From Desulfobulbaceae bacterium (lineage in GTDB: Bacteria; Desulfobacterota; Desulfobulbia; Desulfobulbales; Desulfocapsaceae): a DNA stretch of 53,247 nt. Where the stretch lies: positions 1 through 53,247 of the forward strand of contig QKIH01000109.1 in the NCBI GenBank assembly GCA_003249645.1, given 5' to 3'. Shown here in pieces: positions 25,227 through 33,911 of this stretch (the first letter of the stretch is position 1; every line of letters begins with the position of its first letter). A program made the position numbers and the translations under genes. The notes beneath the pieces were generated by a model that saw only the letters and a list, made by a program, of their open reading frames with translations, made no database searches and had not been told where the DNA came from.

Positions 25227-27140
25227 TTATCGGCTGACAGCCGTCAAACCGATCTCCTTAACAGTTGCATAGTCAGCGTCTGAAACAACATTTTCAGCCA
25301 CGATGGCAATATCGAGAATTGTACCGAGTTCACTCATTGCTTTTACAAGCTGCCGCTTTTCATGATCTGTACTGATATTTTCCGTATAAATACTGGCAAG
25401 TCTAATGTAATCGAGCTTGAACTCTTTGATGTCATTGATCGAAATGAAACGGGATTCAAAACGCTTGAGAATAACTTTGGCACCGTTTCTGTGTATAAGA
25501 TCGATAAATGATGCAAAGGAAGCGAGGTCTTTTGCTGCACCGTAGGCAGTGACGCAGAAGACCAGCCTGTTTCGAATATCCTGATTCTGCTTAAGAAGAT
25601 CAAAAAGTTTTGCCCTGAATTCGTTGCTGGCAAGCGAGGAGAATGACAGATTGACAGCTACGTCGTGCTGTATGTTGCCTTCTCTGAGATAATCAATAAC
25701 CCGATTGATAATGCCGAGATCGAAGGCGATTATCCTGCCGAGCTTTTCTGCAACGGAAATAAAGGTGCCGATAGGCAGAGCTTCGCCGCCGCTGTCGTAG
25801 ACTTTGGCTATGGCTTCTTCGATAACAAGCTGTTCTTCCTCTCCCGGTTTGAGGCTGTATGCCTTTGCGCCGAAATCGAGCTGGACACGATTCTGGTCGA
25901 TGGTATCGGCGACAATCTCGTGCCATTGATCTTTGTCACGTGCATTCCCGCTGTGTTCAGAGATCGTGTATGCGTTGGCACTGATCAGGCAGGCTTTTTC
26001 GTATGCTTCCATGGCAGTTGCCATCATTGAAGCAATCGTTCCGTGCGGATCGAAGGCAACACCGCCGATATGGGCAACTTCGGGTTTCTCATATTTTTCA
26101 CCGAGTTGAGTCAATGCGGCCATCAGTTTCTTACAGAGTTCATGGGCATGCTGCAGCTCAGAACAGTCTGCAATGAGTACAAATTCTGCGCCGACGATGC
26201 GATAGAAAAATTCCTCGGAATAACCTTCAGTTTGCAGCACCTGTCTAATTGTTTTGACGAATTGCTGAATAAATTCATCAACTTTCCCGCTGCTTCTGGT
26301 TTTCGCCAGGCCGCCCAAATCATCTATTCTGATGACAAAAACAAAGCCGGCAGCCCCTGACATAAAGCGTTGTTTCATCTCTGTCTCAAGCGTTCCTTTG
26401 GTTTCCAGCCCTGTCAGTTCATCAACGCGAAGACGTTTGCCTGTTTCTTCCAGCCGTTCATGAAGATTGCCGATGATGTTTTCTATCTTGCCGGACATGA
26501 AATTCATCGATTTTGCGATGTTTCTTATTTCCGTCGTCCATGGCAACTCGTCGATTGTATCAAAATTACCTTCTGCAATATTCAGGGCCAGTCTGTCAAT
26601 TCTTGCCAACGGCTTCAGCACCAGTCGTAAGATAACTGCGAGAAGCGCAATGGAAACAGCTAACATCAATACAGAAAAAATGAGGGTCTCTTTTGCCTGC
26701 TGCCATAGTTTAAGATAACCCATGCCGGGATGAATAGTGACGTAGACAATGCCTCCTTTAACCCAGCCGGCATCAATTTCAGATTCTGCTGTGGCTGTCG
26801 TCATCGGCAGGAGTCTTGTGAACCAGTCAGGAACTTCCTCGAAGGTCTTGGGGTTGTTTTTTTGGACCAGCATCTTGCCTTGTCGGTCTTTAAGAGAGAT
26901 TGCAAGATAATAGCCCCGATCAAATATTGCGTTTATCATCGTCTCCATAATGGAAACATCTTCGTCAAGGATATACGGGCTGAGAGAGAGACCGAGGGAG
27001 GTCGCCGTATCCTGTGCATGCACCTCTGATTCGATTTGTAGATAATTACGTATGTTGGTGATACTGGCGTAGAAATTAATTGAAAAAATCGCCAGAAATA
27101 TGATTGAAATAAGAAAAACCAGCTGCTTGGACAGTGACAT
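25227..27140 (-). CDS. lapD: LapD-like c-di-GMP receptor (degenerate GGDEF-EAL)
   Basis: A 637-residue inner-membrane receptor. TM ~7-27, a periplasmic LapD/MoxY-type output domain (~28-150), TM ~152-172, HAMP, then GGDEF and EAL domains that have both lost their catalytic residues: RIVGAEF in place of RxGGDEF, EEAIAKV in place of EALLRW, and the DDFG loop reads KRFES. It should bind c-di-GMP through the EAL domain and hold LapG inactive at the periplasmic face, as in Pseudomonas. The adjacent lapG supports this, and GGDEF and HD-GYP enzymes that could set c-di-GMP lie within 3 kb. Confidence 0.88.
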   Translation of the reverse strand: MSLSKQLVFLISIIFLAIFSINFYASITNIRNYLQIESEVHAQDTATSLGLSLSPYILDEDVSIMETMINAIFDRGYYLAISLKDRQGKMLVQKNNPKTFEEVPDWFTRLLPMTTATAESEIDAGWVKGGIVYVTIHPGMGYLKLWQQAKETLIFSVLMLAVSIALLAVILRLVLKPLARIDRLALNIAEGNFDTIDELPWTTEIRNIAKSMNFMSGKIENIIGNLHERLEETGKRLRVDELTGLETKGTLETEMKQRFMSGAAGFVFVIRIDDLGGLAKTRSSGKVDEFIQQFVKTIRQVLQTEGYSEEFFYRIVGAEFVLIADCSELQHAHELCKKLMAALTQLGEKYEKPEVAHIGGVAFDPHGTIASMMATAMEAYEKACLISANAYTISEHSGNARDKDQWHEIVADTIDQNRVQLDFGAKAYSLKPGEEEQLVIEEAIAKVYDSGGEALPIGTFISVAEKLGRIIAFDLGIINRVIDYLREGNIQHDVAVNLSFSSLASNEFRAKLFDLLKQNQDIRNRLVFCVTAYGAAKDLASFASFIDLIHRNGAKVILKRFESRFISINDIKEFKLDYIRLASIYTENISTDHEKRQLVKAMSELGTILDIAIVAENVVSDADYATVKEIGLTAVSR

Positions 27141-27431
27141 AAAATCCCCCCAGACTGCAATTTCAAAACAAGAATCAGCCTCATGGCTGACGGTTGTTGT
27201 CTCAAACGATTATGTTTGATTGTATTCGAAACAGGTCGAGGAATCAATGGCTGAGTCAGGATAAATAATATGGGACAGGATGATTATTACAGGGGAGGGT
27301 TTTTGAAGGGAAGAGAATTGAAAAAGAAAAGTGAAGGAGGGGCTTGCTTTGCAGCATATGATAATTATTCTTGCTTAACGGCGCAGTAAGGTTGTACCCG
27401 TTTAAAAAAGGCAAAGATAAAGGATGGTCTT

Positions 27432-28025
27432 ATGAAAAAATTTATTTTTTCTCTGTTGTTTTTGTCACTCTTCGCAGTTTCCCAATCGGCTTCTGCAGAC
27501 GCAGGTGTATGGGCACTCGATAAATACCATACAAATCTCTATTTCACTATCGATCATATTTTCGCCAAAGTGCGAGGCTCTTTCCCTGAATTTACCGGAG
27601 AGCTGTATTTCGATCCGGATAATCCCGCTCAGTCAAAACTCAGTTTCACGGTTGAGGTTAAATCAATCAATACCGGTATCCCCCAGCGTAATGATCACCT
27701 GAAAACTGCAGAATTCTTCGATGCGGAAAAGTATCCGGAGATGAAGTTTGTCAGTACTTCATTTACCAGCGCAGGAGATTCAATCTATAATGTTCAAGGT
27801 AAATTTACGGTTAAAGGAAAAGAGTATGATCTCGTTCTGCCGCTAAAGTTTGAGGGGATCAAGGATAATCCCATGGCAGAAGGGCAGCAGGTTATCGGTT
27901 TCAATGGCAACGTTACCATTGATCGTCTTGCCCATGGCGTTGGAACCGGTAAGTATTATACTATGGGTGTGGTCGGCAAGGATGTTGATGTCCTTGTGAC
28001 CATTGAAGCGCTAAGAAGCAAATAA
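27432..28025 (+). CDS. YceI-family periplasmic lipid-binding protein
   Basis: A 197-residue secreted protein: signal peptide 1-22 (cleavage SASAD), then the YceI lipocalin-like beta-barrel with typical WALDKYHTNLYFTIDH start, ...GIPQRNDHLKTAEFFDAEKYPEM core and ...RLAHGVG late motif. YceI proteins bind isoprenoid quinones or other amphiphiles in the periplasm. It is a single-gene unit with its own terminator, and no cytochrome b561 partner is adjacent. Confidence 0.92.
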   Translation: MKKFIFSLLFLSLFAVSQSASADAGVWALDKYHTNLYFTIDHIFAKVRGSFPEFTGELYFDPDNPAQSKLSFTVEVKSINTGIPQRNDHLKTAEFFDAEKYPEMKFVSTSFTSAGDSIYNVQGKFTVKGKEYDLVLPLKFEGIKDNPMAEGQQVIGFNGNVTIDRLAHGVGTGKYYTMGVVGKDVDVLVTIEALRSK

Positions 28026-28041
28026 CTTAACGCTCTCCTCT

Positions 28042-28075
28042 CGGGTGGGAGTTCTTCCCACCCGTTCTTTTATTG
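28042..28075 (+). terminator. Intrinsic terminator after the YceI gene
   Basis: CGGGTGGGA/TCCCACCCG (28042-28050 with 28056-28064, 5-nt loop) followed by TTCTTTTATT. GC-rich stem plus T-rich tail; it terminates the plus-strand gene just before the convergent HD-GYP gene. Confidence 0.85.
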
Positions 28076-28078
28076 GAT

Positions 28079-28846
28079 TTATAGCAGCCTTCTGGAATGC
28101 ATCAGATCATTGTGGCCGGCAAAGGCACATGAATTGTTTTCTGATACCAGAATATCAATGGCTGCGGGAAGCTGGTTGCAGCTGTTGAGAAAATGATCGA
28201 CGACCTGCGGATCGAACTGATCGCCACTATGTCTATATATTTCATCGATGCCGTATTCTATCGACTGTCCTTTCCTGTAAGGGCGGTCAGAGGTAATGGC
28301 ATCAAAGGCATCAGCAACAGCAATTATTCTTGATTCTAAAGGAATTTCAGTTCCTTGCATTCCGTTTGGGTAGCCCATGCCATCCCATCTTTCATGGTGG
28401 GATAACACGATATCAGCAATACTTTTTAAAAAGGGTAGCTTCACAAGGACGTTGTAGCCTATGCGGGGATGTTCCTGCATAAAGCGTCTTTCCTCCTTAT
28501 CAAGTCGGCCTGCTTTGTTCAGGACCCGATCGGGAATACCAACCTTGCCTATATCATGCATATATGCAGCGGTGATAATATTTTTTATCTGAACAGGGTT
28601 AAGCTTCATGTCACGGGCGATGAGCGCCGCTATTTGAGTCACTCTGAGTGAATGATCAAGTGTATACGGGTCTCTTGCATCCAGAAGGGTAAGAATTGTC
28701 TCAATTAACTCTTTGATTCTGATCTCCTTAAGATCTTCATCCACTTCAGAGAACAACTGTGCCCTGTTTATGAGATTTGGTGCAAAGCTGTTTCTTTCAG
28801 CAGTCAGCTCTGCGTTTTCCATTGTTGTCATACTTACTGATGCCAC
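28079..28846 (-). CDS. HD-GYP domain protein (c-di-GMP phosphodiesterase candidate)
   Basis: A 255-residue soluble protein made mostly of an HD-GYP domain: H65, HD pair H97-D98 (HDIGKVGIP), HHERWDGMGYP (150-160) with the GYP triad intact, and a later DAFDAITSDRPYR segment. Intact metal ligands suggest hydrolysis of c-di-GMP (or cGAMP-type dinucleotides). No receiver or membrane domain; the ~40 N-terminal residues are not a known sensor. The start is a GTG at 28846 with GAGGAAA upstream. It lies beside a GGDEF gene of opposite activity. Confidence 0.9.
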   Translation of the reverse strand: MASVSMTTMENAELTAERNSFAPNLINRAQLFSEVDEDLKEIRIKELIETILTLLDARDPYTLDHSLRVTQIAALIARDMKLNPVQIKNIITAAYMHDIGKVGIPDRVLNKAGRLDKEERRFMQEHPRIGYNVLVKLPFLKSIADIVLSHHERWDGMGYPNGMQGTEIPLESRIIAVADAFDAITSDRPYRKGQSIEYGIDEIYRHSGDQFDPQVVDHFLNSCNQLPAAIDILVSENNSCAFAGHNDLMHSRRLL

Positions 28847-28902
28847 GCTCTTTCCTCTTAATTTGCTGCCAAATAATGTTCTATTATGTCTTGCAGAATG
28901 AT

Positions 28903-29805
28903 CTAGTTTTTGAGTTCTTCAATGATTACGCTGTCTTTTCCGCTGCGTTTTGCCATGTAGACACTCTCGTCTGCAGCCTTAATGAGTTCTTCCTTAGCGG
29001 TGGAAACATCTTCAAAAGTATGCTTGAGTGATGCAACACCAATACTTAAGGAGGTTATACCCGGTGCCATTTTGCTATAATTGTGTTTAATTCTGCACCC
29101 TATGGTATAGCCTGCAACAGAATGTATCCCAGGGAGAATGATGCCGAATTCGTCACCTCCGTAACGAAATGGGATATCGATTCCTGATCTGCTTGATTGC
29201 AAAAGAATTGTTCCTAATTTTTTCAACAGCACATCGCCCTCAAGGTGTCCAAGAGAGTCGTTTACTTTTTTAAAGTTATCCACATCGATCAACAGGAGAG
29301 AAAGGTCTTCATTTTCGTCCATGGCCTCAGAAACATGACGGGATAAATGCTCATTGAAATAGCGGCGATTGAATAATCCGGTAAGTTCATCTTTAACTGA
29401 CAGGAGTTCATAGTGTAGTCTTAATTTTTCATTTTTGACGATGCTTTGCTGCTGGCTTCGGTCTCGCATGAAGAGACTATGTGCCATCCAATTCAGGGTC
29501 CTTTTGAGTTTTATTATTTCTGCCTCATCCTCAAGTTCATTCGGTAGGATAAAGGCTTTTCTGTAATCGCCGTGCTTTATGGCCAGGCTGAAAGCATAGA
29601 GTTCTGCAATGTCACGGCCAACTATCAGATAGCAGCATAATCGGGAGATCGGTCCAAGCACTACCAGCATAAAAGCCAGGTAGGCAGCTAATAGAGCCTC
29701 TGGCTGCACAACCTTATCTGCTTCCAACAGGTAGAGTATCACAGTATCAGGAAGAATAAGCAGAATGAACAGTGTGAGGATCATTCGACATCGTATGCTT
29801 ATCAT
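28903..29805 (-). CDS. Membrane diguanylate cyclase (GGDEF)
   Basis: A 300-residue protein with two N-terminal hydrophobic helices (~7-27 and ~38-62), a short HAMP-like linker, and a GGDEF domain with intact active site RYGGDEF (214-220) and DVDNFKKVND upstream. The inhibitory I-site is degenerate (SGID in place of RxxD), so product inhibition may be weak. It makes c-di-GMP and could feed the LapD receptor nearby. No clear ribosome-binding site at this start; a later in-frame ATG at residue 8 is possible. Confidence 0.88.
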   Translation of the reverse strand: MISIRCRMILTLFILLILPDTVILYLLEADKVVQPEALLAAYLAFMLVVLGPISRLCCYLIVGRDIAELYAFSLAIKHGDYRKAFILPNELEDEAEIIKLKRTLNWMAHSLFMRDRSQQQSIVKNEKLRLHYELLSVKDELTGLFNRRYFNEHLSRHVSEAMDENEDLSLLLIDVDNFKKVNDSLGHLEGDVLLKKLGTILLQSSRSGIDIPFRYGGDEFGIILPGIHSVAGYTIGCRIKHNYSKMAPGITSLSIGVASLKHTFEDVSTAKEELIKAADESVYMAKRSGKDSVIIEELKN

Positions 29806-29858
29806 GTTAACGCTTTTGTTATTTTAACAGAGTTGATGGTGTGGAGTTTAATGTTCAA

Positions 29859-30481
29859 TCAAAGCGGCGAAGGGGTATGTATACTGTAAAGAGCGAGATG
29901 ACGTTCAAGTTTGTCCACCTGGTATTCCTTAAGAAACAGTTTTGATTCAAGCTCTTTTATTTGTTGGCATTTGATTTCAAGTTCTTTGCTTTGCCCATTG
30001 AAAAAACCAATCTCTTTGTTCGGTGGACAGCAGCTTCTTTTTTCTTTAAGGACGGTGCAGCAATGTCGAAGTGACGTGATTTCAACCTGTTGCAGAATTT
30101 TAGCTTTGAAGTTTCTGGTGAGCAGGCTGTTTTGCATAATTGCCCAGAAGGCCCCGCGAAATTCTCCACTTTCCCAATAGGAATTCCACAAACGTCTGAT
30201 ATCCGTTTCACAGGATAACTCGTCAAATCGCTTCACGGTTAAACGGTATTTACTGTCCAGGCCAGGCCTTTGTTTTTTGTAATTTGGGATATAAGTGTTT
30301 CCATCAGCTCAACAAAACAAAAGGTACGTTTATGATTAGAGCTGTTTTCCCGGGTTAAGTTGTGTATTTCACTGGCCGAGAAACAGACTGCCAGGATCGG
30401 CAGATAATATTGCTCTTCAATTTTCCATAGCGGCAGCTTGTCATTCATCCTGCTCTTGCTGGTTGTTGTTACCTGTTCCAT
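29859..30481 (-). pseudogene. Frameshifted DUF2325-N-like gene (5-bp tandem duplication)
   Basis: Two abutting minus-strand frames (30481-30239 and 30236-29859) together match the N-terminal half of the intact DUF2325-family protein at 30992-32227. Shared elements are the opening LWKIEEQYY...ILAVCFS (versus IWQIPSGYH...IIGICLS), SGEFRGAFWAIM (versus TGEVSGPYWAVM), and a coiled-coil tail. The break is a tandem GGCCT-GGCCT on the minus strand (30268-30259). Removing one copy restores one frame reading KGLDSKYRLTVKRFDEL, which aligns with KILDRKYRVSIKKYLGL of the paralogue. The restored protein would be ~205 residues and lacks the C-terminal DUF2325 domain. A recent mutation, a phase-variable tract or a sequencing error could each explain it. 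Confidence 0.8.
30259..30268. repeat. Tandem AGGCC duplication causing a frameshift
   Basis: AGGCC-AGGCC on the plus strand (GGCCT twice on the coding strand). One unit too many shifts the frame of the gene at 29859-30481; with a single unit the frame is continuous. No other tandem repeat is present in this gene. Confidence 0.85.
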
Positions 30482-30991
30482 AATTGACTTTTCCTGACTT
30501 ATGATTTTTAGGGTTGTCTAATTTTATGGCTGCTACCATACACACAAGCGGTAAGAGGGGCAATAGAAAAAATTAGGATTGTCTAAAAAAGTTTAAACAA
30601 AAGATTTTGCCATGTTTTTTCATTTCTGTATTCCTGATAACATTACTTATTTCGATCAACTCCCAGTCAGAAATCCACGTGCTCATGGTTTGGGTAACGG
30701 TATCAAAAAGCAGATAAAAATGTGGAGAAAAAAGTTGCAGAAAAACCTGTTAGTTTATGCAATATATTGTTTATTAACGATTTAATTATAGTTTGTTTTA
30801 ACGCAAGTGTCTTGCGTCAGCATTTGGAGAACAGCATTAAATCAATTTTTTCGGGGAAACAATTAAAACATTTAATTAGGTATTCCTAAAATAATTTGAC
30901 ATTGCAAATAAAGTTTTGTAATCAATGTTTGTGATGACGAAGAGTTGTTAATAAATCCGTTATAAGTGACACAGATGAAAACCTGGCAAAA
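30482..30991. promoter_or_regulatory. 510-bp divergent region with three TTAG-n6-CTAA palindromes
   Basis: Three sites share TTAG-n6-CTAA: TTAGGGTTGTCTAA (30508-30521), TTAGGATTGTCTAA (30573-30586; 13 of 14 bases identical to the first) and TTAGGTATTCCTAA (30876-30889, a perfect TTAGG/CCTAA palindrome). The first two lie just upstream of the minus-strand gene; the third lies 6 bp upstream of a candidate -35 for the plus-strand operon (TTGACA 30896-30901, 17 bp, TAATCA 30919-30924). The layout suggests one dimeric regulator controlling both directions. TTAGG/CCTAA half-sites resemble DtxR/IdeR-type boxes; with flavodoxin downstream, a metal-responsive regulator is plausible but unproven. Confidence 0.55.
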
Positions 30992-32227
30992 ATGGATGGT
31001 AAAATGGAAGCAACAACAAGAAGTATAAGAAAAAAAATATGGCAGATTCCATCAGGGTATCATTGCTCAATTATCGGTATTTGTTTGAGTCGCGGTGATT
31101 TGAGACAGTTGAGCAGGAAAAACAGTTTTGAAATTCGTTCGTCAATGTCTGACTATGTAATGCATAACATGCTGTCATCATTGGTAAAAATTAAATCACA
31201 GCAGAGCCGGGTATTGCATAAGATTCTCGATAGGAAATACCGCGTTTCAATAAAAAAATATCTTGGCTTGAATTCTCCTGAGAATCTTCTTGAACAGTGG
31301 GAACACGATTTTCAGACAGGAGAGGTATCAGGGCCATACTGGGCAGTTATGACCCATCCGCTAACTAACAGTGCTGTAATAAACCGTATCTATGGGGATT
31401 GCCACATGCAGAGCTTTGACTGTTTCAGCAGGCAGAAAGCTGAAAACAGGCTGGTTGAAAACTACCGGAAAGCAAATAAGCGGCTTCAGGATCAGGTTGA
31501 AAGCGGCAAGAGTGCAAATTTTGTTTTGAGGGAGCAGCAGCAGATCAATTCGAAACAGGTTGAAGAAATAAGTGCTGAATTAAAGGATATTAAACAACTT
31601 AACAAAGGGCTGATGCACAGGATACCAGAACTCCAGAAAACAGAAGAACTCAGGGAGCAATTAGATAAAGCACAACAGCATATTGCTGCTTTGAAATGTG
31701 AAGCTGAGCAGGTCCTAACACAGAAATTGCAGCTTGAGCATACGATCAGCTCCCTTGGCAATATCGTTCAGCGGCAGGAGATGAAGATAGAATCCGATGC
31801 ACTTTTAATCGCTCAACAAGCAGATGAAATCGCAATTCTTGAAGACATGGCTGCATCAACCTGTCTTGAAGAGTCAGTCTGTAACAACTGCGTTGATGGA
31901 TGCAGCTGTCCTCTTAATCATCAACTGAGTGGGAAGCGGGTTTTGTATGTCGGTGGACATCACAAGATGGTTGCTCACTATAAACAGGTAGTTGAGCATC
32001 ACGGCGCAGAATTTCTCTACCATGATGGAGGCCGGGAAAGTTCCAAGCATATTCTTCCTAAATTGCTCAGTGGCGCTGATGCAGTATTCTGCCCTGTCGA
32101 CTGTATAAGTCATGATGCTTGTAAGTGCGTAAAAAAAATATGTAAAAGAGAAAGCAAACCCTTTGTGATGATGCGCAGTTCCGGAGTTTCTTCTCTTGTT
32201 AAAAGCTTAAACGAAATGCGGCAGTAA
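30992..32227 (+). CDS. DUF2325-domain protein with coiled-coil linker
   Basis: A 411-residue cytoplasmic protein. Residues ~1-140 form an N-terminal domain shared with the broken gene on the other strand; ~145-290 is a long Glu/Gln/Lys-rich coiled coil; ~295-311 holds a Cys cluster (SVCNNCVDGCSCP); and 314-411 is a DUF2325 domain with its signature VLYVGGHHKMVAHY...FLYHDGG and CPVDCISHDA. The function of DUF2325 is unknown; the conserved Cys/His residues suggest metal binding. The start is uncertain (30992 or 31004; neither has a strong ribosome-binding site). It heads an operon with a STAS-like protein and flavodoxin. Confidence 0.8.
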   Translation: MDGKMEATTRSIRKKIWQIPSGYHCSIIGICLSRGDLRQLSRKNSFEIRSSMSDYVMHNMLSSLVKIKSQQSRVLHKILDRKYRVSIKKYLGLNSPENLLEQWEHDFQTGEVSGPYWAVMTHPLTNSAVINRIYGDCHMQSFDCFSRQKAENRLVENYRKANKRLQDQVESGKSANFVLREQQQINSKQVEEISAELKDIKQLNKGLMHRIPELQKTEELREQLDKAQQHIAALKCEAEQVLTQKLQLEHTISSLGNIVQRQEMKIESDALLIAQQADEIAILEDMAASTCLEESVCNNCVDGCSCPLNHQLSGKRVLYVGGHHKMVAHYKQVVEHHGAEFLYHDGGRESSKHILPKLLSGADAVFCPVDCISHDACKCVKKICKRESKPFVMMRSSGVSSLVKSLNEMRQ

Positions 32228-32255
32228 ATCGAATTACATAACCAAGGAGAACATC

Positions 32256-32618
32256 ATGGAAAATTACGGAAATATTCATTCTGATCAGCGAAACGGCAAT
32301 CTGCATATAAGGCTCAGCGGAGAGTTCAGCCACGACATGGCAATGACTGTCTCTTATCATATACTCAAGTCATATAGAGGGACTGGGAATATATTTATTC
32401 ATACAAGTGATATCACTGAAGTTGCGCCTCGTTCGCAGGCTGTTTTTGGTCAGATGGTTGGGCTTCTTGATTTACCGATGGATAATATTTATCTCATGGG
32501 CGAGAAGGGGACGGCTATTGGCTATGAGAGGGCAAAGGTGTTGATACCAAAAAAGAAAAAACAAGGTGGATGCAGTGGATGCGGCAACTGTAAATGCGGT
32601 ACCTCGCAAAAAGTTTAA
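32256..32618 (+). CDS. Small STAS-like protein with Cys-rich tail
   Basis: A 120-residue soluble protein. Residues ~10-95 have the alternating strand/helix pattern of a STAS-like fold (NLHIRLSGEFSHDMAMTV...GNIFIHTSDITEVAP...), comparable to anti-sigma-antagonist domains but without an obvious phosphorylatable Ser motif. The tail carries GGCSGCGNCKCG, four cysteines in 9 residues and a likely metal or Fe-S/zinc site. Start preceded by AAGGAG. It lies between the DUF2325 gene and flavodoxin, so a role in the same metal- or redox-linked response is likely. Precise function not recognised. Confidence 0.7.
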   Translation: MENYGNIHSDQRNGNLHIRLSGEFSHDMAMTVSYHILKSYRGTGNIFIHTSDITEVAPRSQAVFGQMVGLLDLPMDNIYLMGEKGTAIGYERAKVLIPKKKKQGGCSGCGNCKCGTSQKV

Positions 32619-32661
32619 TGGGGAGGTGCCGTTAATCAAACCTATGCCCTAGGAGGATATT

Positions 32662-33108
32662 ATGCCAAAAGCACTGATTGTGTATGGATCAACCACCGGA
32701 AACACAGAGATTACAGCAAGACGAATTGAAGAAACCATGAGGGAAAACGGTATAGATGTGGTGGTAAAAAATGTCATTGATACAGAAGTAGGAGAAGTTG
32801 GTAATGGCTATGATGTTACACTTCTCGGCGTTTCGACATGGGGAGATGACAGCATAGAATTTCAGGAAGACTTTGAGCCCTTTTATGAACGCCTGGATGA
32901 AGTCAGGCTGGAAGGGAAAAAGGTGGCCCTTTTTGGGTGCGGCGATTCGAGTTATCAATATTTTTGCGGCGCGGTGGATGAGCTCGAGAACAAAATGCAA
33001 TCTCTTGATGCAGACATTGTCAATACACCTTTGCGTATAGACGGTTCTCCCGACGATGCTGATGCCGAGATCGTCGCGTGGGCACGTAATGTCGCAGAAT
33101 CAATATAG
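32662..33108 (+). CDS. Flavodoxin
   Basis: A 148-residue flavodoxin of the Desulfovibrio short-chain type. The FMN phosphate loop is STTGNTE (10-16), the FMN-flanking loops are STWGDDSIE and GCGDSSYQYFCGAVD, and the length equals the D. vulgaris protein. It carries electrons at low potential and typically replaces ferredoxin when iron is short. Strong AGGAGG precedes the ATG. It is the third gene of the operon whose upstream region holds the TTAG-n6-CTAA sites. Confidence 0.95.
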   Translation: MPKALIVYGSTTGNTEITARRIEETMRENGIDVVVKNVIDTEVGEVGNGYDVTLLGVSTWGDDSIEFQEDFEPFYERLDEVRLEGKKVALFGCGDSSYQYFCGAVDELENKMQSLDADIVNTPLRIDGSPDDADAEIVAWARNVAESI

Positions 33109-33212
33109 AATGTAATAAAGTAGCAGAGCTTGTGTTTCTATTGTGGGAGTCTGCAGTCTTGCTGTCGGCTCCCTCTAAAACTGTTTTTTCTGTTGCAGCC
33201 AATTTTCAATAT

Positions 33213-33890
33213 TTACTTTTTTAAGACAAGCAGCAGGTCCTTATGTTCTTGTGAAACCCTGAAGCTCTCACGGGATTTTTGGATGGCTTTGTTATGGGTT
33301 TTCGCATCAAGTGTGTTTGCTTTGAAAAACTCGATGGTCTGTTCCGGGTATTTTGCCATGCAGACTGAAATCAGCCAGCTGTTGGCCATGTGAACATAGT
33401 AGGCTTTATGGGTGACCTGCTGTGATAATCTGAAAACAGTGTTAAGATATTTCTCTTCGACATAGTAGCCAAGAAGAATGACAAGCGCTGCCCGAACAAC
33501 AAACTCATGCTCTGATTCCAGCCACTTGAGCACCACCTGCATTACACCTTCGGGGTCTTTTTTAATGCTTTTAAAGCTGCCGAAGACTGAGTCGATATGA
33601 CCCCAGTTGTCGATCTTGGCAAGAAAGTCTTCAATTTGCGGCAGCAAGTCAACAAATGGTTCTTTCAGGGCGGCTAGCACCAGTCCTTCAAGCATCACCA
33701 TTTCATAGACATTCTGTTTGTCGGAAGCGATAAACTCCAGTGGATTTTCTTTGGCTATCCGCTTGGCAACCTGGCGAAGAAGCGGCAGCCTGACACCTAA
33801 AACATTCTGGGAGGTGGGGATAATCTTTACGTTAAATTCCTTGTAGCTTTCTTCGGAAAGGTTTTTTAGCTCATTGAGAATGTCGGTCAT
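33213..33890 (-). CDS. DNA alkylation repair protein, AlkD-like HEAT-repeat family
   Basis: A 225-residue all-helical protein built of HEAT-like repeats, matching the AlkD family of base-excision glycosylases that remove cationic N3- and N7-alkylpurines. The characteristic opening (GVRLPLLRQVAKRIAKE near 32-48) and the central DNWGHIDSVFGSF segment with an Asp are present; the latter differs from the NWDLVD motif of the best-studied members, so specificity may differ. Monocistronic, 21 nt downstream of a [4Fe-4S] subunit gene; linkage to that operon is probably incidental. Confidence 0.85.
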   Translation of the reverse strand: MTDILNELKNLSEESYKEFNVKIIPTSQNVLGVRLPLLRQVAKRIAKENPLEFIASDKQNVYEMVMLEGLVLAALKEPFVDLLPQIEDFLAKIDNWGHIDSVFGSFKSIKKDPEGVMQVVLKWLESEHEFVVRAALVILLGYYVEEKYLNTVFRLSQQVTHKAYYVHMANSWLISVCMAKYPEQTIEFFKANTLDAKTHNKAIQKSRESFRVSQEHKDLLLVLKK

Positions 33891-33911
33891 AAGCTTTGCC
33901 GTTTGCAGAGG

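Noticed and set aside
25227..27140. Active diguanylate cyclase or phosphodiesterase
   Set aside because: Both GGDEF and EAL signatures are degenerate; with lapG adjacent, a LapD-type receptor fits better.
29859..30481. Two independent small genes instead of one broken gene
   Set aside because: The frames are joined seamlessly by removing one GGCCT copy, and the joined protein aligns with the paralogue across the junction.
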